From Theobroma cacao (lineage: Eukaryota; Streptophyta; Magnoliopsida; Malvales; Malvaceae), in contig NC_030855.1 in NCBI RefSeq assembly GCF_000208745.1, forward strand, positions 20,260,966 to 20,324,965: a DNA stretch of 64,000 nucleotides, read 5' to 3'. This document shows, piece after piece, positions 23,913 through 33,766 of the stretch (position 1 is its first letter; the number at the start of each line of letters is the position of its first letter). The position numbers and the translations under genes were made by a program. The notes below the pieces were generated by a model. That model saw only the letters and a list, made by a program, of their open reading frames with translations. It had not been told where the DNA came from and did no database searches.

Positions 23913-24941
23913 TTAAGAGACATAATTAACACTAAAGGTAATATCTGGTCTAGTTAACGTTAAATATTGTAAGCCACCAACAATGCTTTGATAGATATGG
24001 TGATCTTCAAAAAAGTCAGTGGTGGGAAGGAGATGTTTTGATGGCAGTGTGGTAGAGATTAATTTACAATCAAGCATTTGGGCTTTGGTTAGAAGATTAG
24101 TAGCATATTTGGTTTGATTGAGAAAAAGACCTTGAGGAAACTTATGAACTTCCATACCAAGAAAGTAATGAACGAATCCAAGATCTTTCATTGAAAATTC
24201 TTTATTTAATGTTTGAATAAAATCATGTAAAGAGTTTGTGTCACTACTTGTGAGAAGAATGTCATCAACATATACAAATAGATAGATGATGTTGTGTGTG
24301 CTATGTCTAATAAAGAGTGAGGAATCTGCAGTACTGCAAGAAAAACCAATTGAAAGAAGGAATAAGCTAAAACGATCAAACCAAGCACGTGGAGCTTGAC
24401 GGAGACCATATAATGCCTTCTTTAGTCTGTAGACATGATCAGGTCTACTAGTGTCTTGAAATCCAAGTGGTTGCTCAAGATAGACAGTTTCAGAAATGGT
24501 GCCATGAAGGAAGGCATTCTTCACATCTAATTGTCTTATATCCCAATTATGTGCTCGAGCAATAGTGAGAACAACTCTGATAGTAGCTAGTTTAACGACA
24601 GAAAAAAATGTCTCTGAAAAATCTAAGCCTTGTACTTGGGAGTATCCTTTTGCCACCAATCGAGCCTTCAATCTTTCTAAAGCGCCATTTGACTTAAGTT
24701 TTGTCTTGTAAACCCATTTACTTCCAATGACATTCATATCAGATTTTCGTGGAACAAGTTCTGAAGTTTTATTAGCATGAAGTGCTACAATCTCTTCTTG
24801 CATTGCTGCTAGCCATGTTGGATGTTGAAGAGCAGTTTTAAGTGTTTTAGGTTCAGGAGGTATGTGAGCTAGGAATGTGTATGCTAAAGATGCATATTTG
24901 GGATTTGGTTTGACAATGTCACTTTTAGACCTAGTGGTCAT
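23913..24941 (-). pseudogene. Copia reverse transcriptase domain
   Basis: This 342-codon open stretch holds the RT signatures NAFLHG, LYGLRQAPRAWF and the catalytic YVDDILL, in the usual Copia order and spacing. It is the best-preserved part of the element. Stops before and after separate it from integrase and RNase H, so it is scored as part of a dead polyprotein. Confidence 0.92.
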
Positions 24942-25179
24942 TGTATGTGATTTTGTTTAAGAGCATGATGGAGACTGAGTTGTAAGTGAGGGAGATTCGT
25001 TAGAGTTGGACAGTGAAGGAAGTTCATGGTTAAATTGGTTTAAAGGGCTCTCATGGGTAGAAAGGGGTTGTTGTGGATTTAAAGACTCTCCTGTGGTTAG
25101 CATGTTTTGGTCAGATTGTATAAAATTAGATAATGGGATTATATCTAGTGAGGACTCAAGATGAAACTAGTTTAAGTGT

Positions 25180-26640
25180 CTAGATAGAGGAATGAGGTTC
25201 CATGGTGTTTTCTTCAAGACTAGTCTGTTGGTCTTGCTCATAAACAACTGGTAGGGATCTAGAATGAGATTTTGTTGTTGGCGTTGTGATGGAGTTTGTA
25301 GTACCTGCATACCACTCACTAAAAGAAGTAACTTCATTAATAGTCCAATTGTTAGAGAATAACTTAGTAGTTTCTTGAAAAGAATATGTTTCTTCATCAA
25401 AAACTACATGCCGAGATATATACATTCTTTTTGTTGAAGGATAATAACACTTATATCCTTTATATATTTCACGGTATCCAACAAATACACATGGTAAGGA
25501 GTGAGGGTCAAGTTTGGTTTTGTTGTAGGGTCTTAAATAAGGGAAGCAACGACAACCAAAGACTCTCAAGGATGAATAGTGAGGTTTTCTATTGTATAAA
25601 AGCTCAAAAAAGGCTATTCCATTGTAATATTCTGGAGGGTTGTCTATTAATTAACCAAACTGCAGTTCCAAAAGCCTCATTCCACAAGTATTTGGGAATT
25701 CCTCCATGAAACATCATAGTTAAGCCTAATTCAGTTATGTTCCTATGTTTTCTTTCTGCAATCCCATTTTGTGGTGATGTATTAGGACAAGACATTTGGT
25801 GTTTAATGCCAAACTTAGATAGATAGGCATTAAACCTAGCATCTATAAGTTCTCCCCCACCATCAAATTGAAACACTTTGATCTTTTTTTCAAATCGGTT
25901 TTCAACATATTTATGGAACTCAATAAAACATTGAAAAAAGTCAGATTTATTCTTTAAGGGAAAATACCATGTAAACCTTGTGCATTCATTAATAAAAATA
26001 ACATAATAATTAAAATGATTATACAAAGCAATTGGTGCTTTTCCCCACAAGTCACAATGAATGATTAAAAAAGGTTCCTTACTAAAATCCTTTCTACTTG
26101 CAAATGGCAGCCTACATGCTTTGGCCATTTGACAACTAGAGCAAACATGTTCTTTATTGCTAGAATTAGTTTTACTGGAGATTAAATTTTAATGTTTGAG
26201 CATATCAATAACGATCATTTGAGGATGTCCTAGCCTTGCATGCCAAACTTCAGCTGAAGCAGTTCGAAATCTATTAGAGAACAATGCTGTTGTTGTTGAA
26301 CTGCAATCTGGTTGCAAGGCATAAAGTCCTCCACTTCTATTTTCGATTGCTATGACCTGCTTTGTCTCCTTGTCCTTTATCTCAAATCCATTAGATGAAA
26401 ATGTACAAATATAAGGATAATCAGAGATTAATTGACTAACAGATAATAAATTTTTCTTAATTTGAGGTACAATAAGAACATTATTTAAATGTAAATTATT
26501 TTTTTCGGTTTTAAGTGATGCAGATTTTATGTGAGTAATGTCTAGCATGTGTCCATTACCTACCATAATTTTGTCAGGTCCATGATATGAATTGAAATTA
26601 TTTAGCTTACCAATGTCATAAGTCATATGATACAAGGCGC
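25180..26640 (-). pseudogene. Copia protease end and integrase, broken
   Basis: The 26189-26635 frame begins just after the protease motif, which reads NTGA instead of DTGA at about 26640, so the catalytic aspartate codon is lost. WHARLGHP of the pre-integrase zinc region lies at about 26240. The integrase core in 25604-26128 keeps three acidic residues in the contexts HCDLW, QFDGGGE and NGIAERK. 25180-25569 is the integrase C-terminal part (MRVFGCRCF). Frame shifts join the pieces. Confidence 0.88.
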
Positions 26641-26734
26641 CAGTGTTTGGGTGCCAGGTTTCATCTTGAATATCTGATATAGTGATGGCCGCTAGAGCTT
26701 GTGAGGGAATTTCAGGTTGATAAAGTTGATTGAA

Positions 26735-27610
26735 GCGTTGCCAGCAATTAAGAGCAGTATGTCTTGGTTTGTTGCAGATTTGACAGTAGGCTTGAGTATC
26801 TTGGTCTTGCTTGGTAGAGAGAATTAGTGTAATTGTTAAGGGTTTTGCACCTAGAATGCCATCCTTAACATGTGAATGAGTAGATTGGGGAAAACCTTTA
26901 CCTTGAGATGAGAAACTAATCTGTGGCTATCGAGATCTATTGTTGTAAGTCCTTCTACTAGATGGATGTGGAGAACGTTGGCTAACAAAAGTCATATTTT
27001 GATTTAAAGAACCAAAACTATCAGGAGAGTTGACAGATTTCATTGTCTCATGTCCTTGAAGTAAGGGAACAATTTCACGAAATGATGGTATTGGAAGTTT
27101 TATCATAGTTGTTACAAATGACTCATATCCATGACCAAGACCCCTGAGTAATTGAAACACTTTGGTTCGATCACTTACTGGTTTTCCAATAGCAGCCAAG
27201 TCATCACAAATTGCTTTGAATTTTCTGATGTAGTTGAGAATGGAGAGATTATCCTTTCTATGAGTTTGTAGAGTTTGTAAAAGATAAAACTCCCTTTCTT
27301 GTGATTCTTGAGCAAAAGCATCCACTAAGGCATTTCACACATCTAGTGATGTTTCTAGTCCGATGACCAACCCAAGCACTTTTTCAAATAATATACCTGT
27401 TATCCAACCTCGCAAGAGAGAATCTGATTTTTTTCAAAGTATATATTATGGATCAGTTTGGTCAAGCATGATATATTTACCATCAAGAAAACCAAGCATG
27501 TCTTGGCTTTCAACTAATCCCTTGACTTGAGCCTTCCAAAAAGAAAGTTTGTCTGGTTGAGATGAATAGAAACAAAATTCCCTACATTCAATGTTGAAGG
27601 GTAAGGGTAT
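26735..27610 (-). pseudogene. Copia gag with zinc knuckle, broken
   Basis: The frame 26927-27325 includes AFAQESQEREFYLLQTLQ and CDDLAAIGKPVSD, typical of the Copia gag (UBN2) domain. A CCHC knuckle (CQICNKPRHTALNC) lies at about 26740-26785. Upstream gag sequence to about 27600 contains stop codons. Confidence 0.85.
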
Positions 27611-28091
27611 TGAATAGATGAGGCCATTGAGGGAACATGGAGAACAAGTAAATTATCAAAACAGTAAAAAAAAATACGCTGGATAGGAGAAAAAAAAAAA
27701 AAAGAAGTGGTGATGATGTTAGAAGTCCAAAAACTAAATAATAGAAGAGATCTGATAGTAATGTAATAGTAAGAACAATAAAAAAAAATAGAAGTGCAAT
27801 GATAGTAAAATTTTAGAAGAGAAAGAGATTGAGATTGAGTAGAAATAAAATTTAGAAGAAATTTATTAGAAATAGTACAATGATAGAATTATGAGATAAG
27901 AAAAGAACAAATAAAATAAGTTTAGAATGATAGAATGATAAGAAGGAAAAAAATAAAAAAAGAAGATATAAGAAACAGAAAATTGCAGCTTACGTATGGT
28001 AGGAAGTTATCAAGACAGAAAAAACTTAGAAAAGAACAATGCAGAAGAAAAAGCAATCAAAATTCGCCCAGAAAAAATTGCCCTGATACCA

Positions 28092-28559
28092 TGAAGAAAC
28101 TTAAAGAAAAAAGGAGAGGGAGAGAAAGAAGTTGAGAGACATAGTAGACAAGAAAGGAAGAGGAAAACAAATGTATAAGTTTCTGTGTTTTTTCTGCTTG
28201 AGAACTTAGTTGGTTCTCCCCTCTTTATATAGGTTACAAACTATGTTATATAAGAAAACTTTGTCTAACAATAGAGAGAGATTATAGGGGAGAGATTACA
28301 GGATTTATACACAAAATTGGTGCAACGTCTCTTTACAAAAATATTACAACACATGCTGCTATTCTTGCTACTGATCTGCTGCCATGTCTGTTGCTGATTT
28401 GGTGCTGATCTGCTACCATGTTTGTTGCTGAATTGCTGCTGGTTTGGTGCTGATCTGCTGCCATGTATGGTGAGTAATTTGTTGCTGGTTTGGTGAGTAA
28501 TTTGTTGCTCGTTTATGGGAGATTTGTTGCTGATCTGTAGGAGATGATGGTGTTCTACA
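28092..28559 (-). repeat. Copia 5' LTR (right copy, 468 bp)
   Basis: TG...CA borders, followed by target duplication ATAAC. Contains TATATAAG-type promoter sequence on the minus strand and the same minisatellite as the other LTR, minus one unit. Confidence 0.93.
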
Positions 28560-28564
28560 ATAAC

Positions 28565-29239
28565 ACAGCCTGAGATACATCGCCCAAGTTTCAAGTTCAA
28601 CTAGCTTCTTGAGTACCTTTGTCGCTCTATCGAATCAAAAATGATTAGCCTCGGAGAAAAGGTTAGGAACTTATGACTTTACTATTTGCTCCCTGTCCCA
28701 CCTCCGTTCTTGTCCTCTCTCTTCCTTCCAGAGACAAAAAGCTAGTTAGGATTCTTCATGAAAATTGGACTTCCAAGGACTATTGCTAAGCTACCTTGTA
28801 AGTTTGATTTAAGATGGTCATTCAAGTATTCTAGGAAATTGACCTGTATATATTCACTTTGATAAACAAATAAAAATTATTCCAGTAATTGCTGCAAAGT
28901 TTTAACATAGCAGAAATACAAGTGCATGAAGCATGAGGTTATTGAGGCCTTTGTTGTGTTGCTTCAGAAATCCAGTCTCAATGAAATAGAGCAAGTAGAT
29001 TTGCTACACAACTTTTAAATGGTAACATTTCAGAAAATATGAAATTGATGCAGAATATGATTTCCCTAGAGTGATGGTCTTTCTCGCGGAAGGGCATATA
29101 CTCTGTCCTGACTCTTGCCTCCAGGATCTCATTCCTACAACTGAGTATAATAACAAATATTAGTCTAGAGAAGATAAGCAAAGATGGTGCAACATCAAAG
29201 TGTATTTTCTTTTTTATCTAGGATAAAACTAGTCCAGTT
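28565..29239. other. NLR copy 1 3' flank
   Basis: Matches 52575-53252 of copy 2. On the minus strand a conserved acceptor (TACTCAG at about 29143) pairs with a strong donor at the end of the NLR frame, so part of this region is probably the last exon and 3' UTR of the NLR transcript. Confidence 0.5.
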
Positions 29240-31939
29240 TTATGTGTAAGATGAGCAAAGGCAAGGGAGACTCACCATCGGAGGAGAAGGTTCCCAGTGA
29301 TTTTCTTTGATAAATACAGCGCTGCCGGTGCTATTAATGCCTCTAACATAGTCTGCAAAATCTGGTGGCATATTAGTAAGTATCAATTCCCTCAAGCTGG
29401 TCAGCTGGTATAATGCATCCAGCGTTTTGAGACTTCTACAGTCCCTAATTTCTAATTCTCTGAGACTAGGCAAGGCTCCTTCTTCCACAAGCCAATTACT
29501 AAAATTGCCCAGTTGCCACAGTTTCAAGACATGGAGTTGAGGAAATGCTCCAGAGACACAAGTCATTTCTTCCCCTATGTAGGAAAAACTGAAAAGCCTT
29601 AGTATATTTAACTGAGGCAGCTTTCCTAGCTCTAGCATTGGATCTTTGCCCAGTACTGTCTTTGATAAAGTGAGGCTTTTCAGGTTTGGAGGAAATATTG
29701 TGGATTTGAATGGTCTTAGTAACGATCCAAACAAATATAAGTTGACCAGGTTGTGCTGCTCCTTGAAGCTCGTTAACTTGATGGGTGCACTCTCACCAGA
29801 CTTTCTCATTGATCTTATCCTTAGAGAGTGAAGTTTGTTCAGTTGAGATGTCCAATCAATTTTTATACTTCTTGGGATATAGAATGTCAACTGCAACTTT
29901 CTGAGGCATTTAAACTTGCTCAAGGTCTCTGCAACTAAAGATTCGGTGCTAATAGACAACCCACATAAGCTTTGAAGCTTATTCAAAGTCTCCGCTGAGA
30001 GCACGTCCAAAGAATCAAGACAAATTCCATTCAGATAGAGATGGCGCAGGCCCCTAATCTTCCAAAAAGAATCAGGCAAAGTGGTTATGTTGGTGTGCTT
30101 CACATCCAAAGTTTCCAGGCATTGCAAAACGCCAATAGAGACTGGAAGTGAATTAATAACAGTGGATCTTAAGCCTAGGTACCTTAAGTTCAAGAGAGTG
30201 CCCATTGCCTTGGGAAGCTGAGGTTTGTAGACACCCTCAAGATCAAGCACCCTAAACACTCCGAGGTTTCCCTTACTCATAATCTTGTCTAAAAACATGC
30301 TTGAATTTCCAGCAGGGATACCTCCTTTTAAAGTGTTAAAAGATACATAAGAACGTAAATGGCTTTCGTGAAGTTTTGAAAAAGGGATGTTTGAATATGT
30401 TGCAAGTCTCCGGACTGGTAATTGTGATGTGTTAGCTGAAAATGACGTATTGTGGATCTGAAGAAATCCAATATCCCTTGCTTTTAAGGAGAAGACATCA
30501 TGGACAAGGCTTGGCAAACGACATGTTTTGGGGCTCCCATCTAACCTCCATCTTACCACTTCAATCATTTTTCTACAAACTAGTTCCTCAAAATACATTT
30601 CTGCCAGATCCTCCTCAACCATATCACCGTCAGACAAGGATGTGACAAAACCCTCAGCTACCCACAGATGAATCAACCTCCTTATGGGGATCTCAATCGC
30701 TTTCGGAAAGAGTCCCATGTAAAGAAAGCAGGGCTTCAAGTAAGAAGGCAATTCATGATAGCTTAAGGCCAAGATACCTTCTATAGCATTCACATGCTCG
30801 ATCACTCTTGACCATTCGCTATCTGTTAATTCTTTAGCAGACAACAAACCACCCATTAAGACAATTGCTAGAGGTAAACCACCACATAATTTCAAGATTT
30901 GCCCCTTGAATTTCATTAACTGAGAATTATGTAATCTATCTTCAGTTATGTCTAGCTTCTTTAAGAACAAAGCCCAGCTTTCTTCATCATTCAATGGACG
31001 TACCTGTAGAGTTGAACCAGCTGGCACTGCCAGGCCCGCCTTTCGGGTAGTTACAATCACCACACCACCGTGGGAAAAGGGTGGAAAGACCTCCTTGATT
31101 GCTTCCCAAAATTCAGGAGCATCGACATCGTCAACAACAATTAGATATCTTCCTTGTCCTAGAAGTTTAGGGAGCCTCCACTTTAATTCGTCCTCCAGTA
31201 ATGGCTCTTTCGCAATCTTTTCATCAAGCTGGGTAATCATGTCAACCAATAAATCTCTCACTTTGAACTCTTTCGTAACATGAACCCATGCACGGCTAGT
31301 GAAATGCCGCTTGATGTCCACTCTGTTGTATACGATTCTTGCTATGGCTGTTTTGCCTGATCCTCCCTCGCCAACCATCGAAACAATTGCTGGTTGGTTC
31401 CCTTGCTCTGCCCCCTGGACTACAAGAGCAACCAAATTCTTTACTTGTTCCTCAAGGCCAACCACGTGACTTTCACCGTCGAAACAAAAATCAGATATTC
31501 TTGCCCAACGTTGGTGTTGGCTCGGGCCTGGGATATTGTTATCAGTAACATCTTGAATATCCAATGGTTGCTTATCTTTGATTAAGTCTCCAGTCTTGGA
31601 AATGAATTGTTTCATCTCTTTGTTGAAGACAACTCGGTTACAGAAAGAAGTGAAAGGCTTCCGACTCTGCAATGCTTTCCTGACTAGAAAGTTGTCAATG
31701 GCATCATCCATAGAGTAGAGAGCTCGCAAGAGACGAGTTGTACACTTACCGCTGTTAATTTCAACAGTTAATGCTCGATTCTTCTGATCTGCTTCTTTCA
31801 GCAACTGCCTGATCAAGTTGAGCTGGTGGGTGGTTCTCTGAACTTGATCTTTCACCTTTGGGGTCAGGGCTATCGCTTCATCATGGAGAAGATTTTGCAG
31901 TTTCTGTGAGAGAAGAGAAACTACCACTTCAGCATCCAT
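29240..31939 (-). CDS. CC-NBS-LRR disease resistance protein, copy 1
   Basis: A single 899-codon frame. The N terminus is an Rx-like coiled coil (residues 1-125) with an EDVID-related stretch at 78-85. NB-ARC motifs follow: P-loop GEGGSGKT (190-197), kinase-2 LIVVDDVD (266-273), GLPL (355-358 region), RNBS-D CFLYMGLFP (404-412) and an MHD variant VHD (479-481). LRRs fill residues about 510-880. Such proteins are intracellular immune receptors that sense pathogen effectors. A donor ATG|GTGAGT lies 36 nt before the stop; if used with the acceptor near 29143 the protein ends after one more codon, at 890 residues. The copy 2 paralogue differs at about 39 residues by eye count. Which pathogen it recognises cannot be read. 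Confidence 0.95.
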   Translation of the reverse strand: MDAEVVVSLLSQKLQNLLHDEAIALTPKVKDQVQRTTHQLNLIRQLLKEADQKNRALTVEINSGKCTTRLLRALYSMDDAIDNFLVRKALQSRKPFTSFCNRVVFNKEMKQFISKTGDLIKDKQPLDIQDVTDNNIPGPSQHQRWARISDFCFDGESHVVGLEEQVKNLVALVVQGAEQGNQPAIVSMVGEGGSGKTAIARIVYNRVDIKRHFTSRAWVHVTKEFKVRDLLVDMITQLDEKIAKEPLLEDELKWRLPKLLGQGRYLIVVDDVDAPEFWEAIKEVFPPFSHGGVVIVTTRKAGLAVPAGSTLQVRPLNDEESWALFLKKLDITEDRLHNSQLMKFKGQILKLCGGLPLAIVLMGGLLSAKELTDSEWSRVIEHVNAIEGILALSYHELPSYLKPCFLYMGLFPKAIEIPIRRLIHLWVAEGFVTSLSDGDMVEEDLAEMYFEELVCRKMIEVVRWRLDGSPKTCRLPSLVHDVFSLKARDIGFLQIHNTSFSANTSQLPVRRLATYSNIPFSKLHESHLRSYVSFNTLKGGIPAGNSSMFLDKIMSKGNLGVFRVLDLEGVYKPQLPKAMGTLLNLRYLGLRSTVINSLPVSIGVLQCLETLDVKHTNITTLPDSFWKIRGLRHLYLNGICLDSLDVLSAETLNKLQSLCGLSISTESLVAETLSKFKCLRKLQLTFYIPRSIKIDWTSQLNKLHSLRIRSMRKSGESAPIKLTSFKEQHNLVNLYLFGSLLRPFKSTIFPPNLKSLTLSKTVLGKDPMLELGKLPQLNILRLFSFSYIGEEMTCVSGAFPQLHVLKLWQLGNFSNWLVEEGALPSLRELEIRDCRSLKTLDALYQLTSLRELILTNMPPDFADYVRGINSTGSAVFIKENHWEPSPPMVSLPCLCSSYT

Positions 31940-32137
31940 GGAGAAGAACAGGCTAAGAATAAGGCAAAACTCTCAAGCAACGGATAAAGATGGGAATTTG
32001 CTTCTATTTTGTTGATTGTTTTTGACCCTTTGGATTTGATTAATTGTGGACAACATTCGTTTGTTGGATTATTTTCCTTTGCCCTTTTCAACATTTCAAC
32101 GGATAGGCAACCTAAGATGCCTGTCTGTTTAAAATAA
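31940..32137. promoter_or_regulatory. Short remaining promoter of NLR copy 1
   Basis: Only about 180-200 bp upstream of the NLR start is shared with copy 2 (to 56143). Beyond it the Helitron begins in copy 1 and unrelated DNA in copy 2. Distal promoter sequence therefore differs completely between the two NLRs. Confidence 0.5.
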
Positions 32138-33160
32138 TCTATAACTTAATATAAAAGGAAACCAAGAGGGCTTCCTCGTTTAGCCACATGCCAGCATTGA
32201 GTTGTGATTAGAGAGTGTTTTTTACCAGCCTGGAACACGATGTGGGCCTTTCTTTTTTTTGTTTTTTTAATACTCTGGCCATTAGTCAATGATTGCTGTC
32301 TTTTGCTGCATAGAAAACTGAGGGTTGATCTCTCTTTTAATACTCACACACAAATTTGCTGTGTACATTATTGTCTCCTTTAGAGAATAAATATATATAT
32401 ATATATTTCTTATAAAATAAAAATACAAAAAAAAAATNACAATATATTATATATATATATAAATAATTTTTTTTTTTTTTTTTTTTTCTCTTATAAAATA
32501 AAATATTCAAAAAAATATTTGGATAGATATTTGTGGATTTTATCCAAATTTGAAGTAAAACAAATTTTTAATTTTTAATGAGACATGATAGGGATCACAA
32601 AGTGAATTAATTCTAAATTATTATAAAAGTATAAGATAAAAAAGTATTAATTAACATTGAAGATCATTTAGAAAATTTCATTGTTAAAACTACAAAAAAA
32701 TTAATAAGTATAATTAATATTCATTTTATTTTGACTTTCAAAAAATAGTCATTTTATTTTAATAATTTTATTGTATCTATTATGTAGCTTATCAATAATT
32801 ACTTTTAAAATATTATATTTTCTCAATATGAATTTGATTTCACTATTAGAATCATGTAATTAACAAAATATGGTTATATCAACATTAGCATATACTAAAA
32901 TATAAAAAAAATCAAATGTTTTCAAAAAAAATTATTTAAATAAAAAATTTTGCTTAACAAGAGATGAGAAAATATTTTAAAAATAATGACTTTTTAAAAT
33001 AATTATCTTTAATTTATCATTATAAATATTATTTATAATATTTTTAAAATTTAAATTAATTTCTCTTTAATTATTAATATTTTTATTTATAATATTATGT
33101 AATTTAAAATTATTTTTAATGAAAAATTCAACACCCACACGAAGCGGGGCACCACCCTAG
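32138..33160 (+). mobile_element. Non-autonomous Helitron (1,023 bp)
   Basis: It starts TCTATAACTTAATATAAAAG after an A and ends in CACCACCCTAG before a T, the A|TC...CTAG|T structure of Helitrons. A short imperfect hairpin (CCCACACGAAGCGGGG) precedes the 3' end by about 10 bp, as the family requires. The body is AT-rich, contains AT microsatellites, a poly-T run and an N at 32438, and has no Rep/helicase coding capacity. It sits between the NLR promoter and the truncated Gypsy-1 LTR. Confidence 0.75.
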
Positions 33161-33368
33161 TAATTATAAATTGTTAAGTATTCAAGCAATAAAAGTATCC
33201 CTTTTTTATTCAATTACAGATACTTGGAAGTTTTTTGGCTCCCTCAAAGCAACCACTTGTTTACTTACTTTGTCAAAAATAGGTAGATGTAAGAAGTTAT
33301 GCTCGATATCTACTCTTTTCTTCCTGTTTCCCGTCCAGCTTCAAGATCCATTACCTTTGCAATCAACA
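33161..33368 (+). repeat. Gypsy-1 5' LTR, 5'-truncated
   Basis: TAATTATAAATTGTTAAG at its left edge matches 46977 onward in the 3' LTR, and it runs on to CAACA just before the primer site. The start of the LTR (TGTCACGTG..., seen at 46807) is missing on this side, where the Helitron now abuts. Confidence 0.7.
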
Positions 33369-33475
33369 TTTTGGCATCAGAGCCGGGAATGGAGGAGTAG
33401 CGAGTGAGCAGTATTAAGAAAGATGTTTCTTTTCTTGCTGCAAGATAGGAGAGACTTTTTCAGAAAACACAAGAG

Positions 33476-33766
33476 ATGTTTACTGCCATGAATGCAAGGT
33501 TTGATAACCTTCAGTCGGTCCAAAATCAAGAAACAGTAGAGAGTTCTTTCAACCAAAGCAGAATTAACAATGGTCGATTTAGCAGAGAAGGATCTATGAG
33601 AACCAATTACTTACCCAAATTTGTGAAACTCGAATTTCCTCAATATAGTGGCACAGATGATCCTACCTGATGGATTTGTAGAGCGGAGAAATTCTTTGAA
33701 TATCACCAAACTTTAGATAAGGAAAAAGTGTCATTAGCCTCCTTCAACTTGGATGGAGATGCTCAA
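33476..33766 (+). pseudogene. Gypsy-1 gag, first part
   Basis: Reads NYLPKFVKLEFPQYSGTDDP, the conserved start of chromovirus gag. A stop stands where tryptophan normally follows. The frame continues to the insertion site (DGDAQ) at 33766 and resumes after Gypsy-2. Confidence 0.8.

Larger units (their letters stand above)
22805..28559 (-). mobile_element. Ty1/Copia LTR retrotransposon inserted in duplication copy 1
   Basis: The element runs from TGAAGAAAC to GTTCTACA, flanked by the 5 bp target duplication ATAAC (22800-22804 and 28560-28564). Copy 2 keeps the empty site with one ATAAC at 52570-52574. LTRs are 22805-23313 and 28092-28559. On the minus strand the 5' LTR is followed by TGGTATCAGGGC, nearly the initiator-tRNA-Met primer site. 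The purine tract AAGTTTGAGGGGGAG precedes the other LTR. Internal order gag, protease, integrase, RT, RNase H defines Copia. Stops and frame breaks throughout mean it no longer makes its proteins. The LTRs differ at several percent of positions by eye, so it is not recent. Confidence 0.95.
17989..32130. repeat. Segmental duplication, copy 1 (DUF4220-NLR block)
   Basis: This block matches 48804-56143 in the same orientation: the DUF4220 gene, its upstream DNA, the spacer and the NLR gene with about 190 bp of promoter. Similarity starts at TGTTATTTAAAT and ends near CCTAAGATGC. Copy 1 is longer because of the Copia element (22805-28559), an extra AT-rich stretch of about 1 kb (about 21526-22535), and a 62 bp assembly repeat. 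Confidence 0.93.

Noticed and set aside
22805..28559. CRISPR-like or satellite array suggested by the repeated TGCTGATCTGCTG units
   Set aside because: The repeats are inside matching LTRs of a Copia element; there are no regular spacers and the organism is a plant.
30948..31585. Plus-strand frames over the NLR genes, repeated at 54961-55598
   Set aside because: Antisense shadows of the conserved NB-ARC coding sequence; conservation is explained by the real gene.
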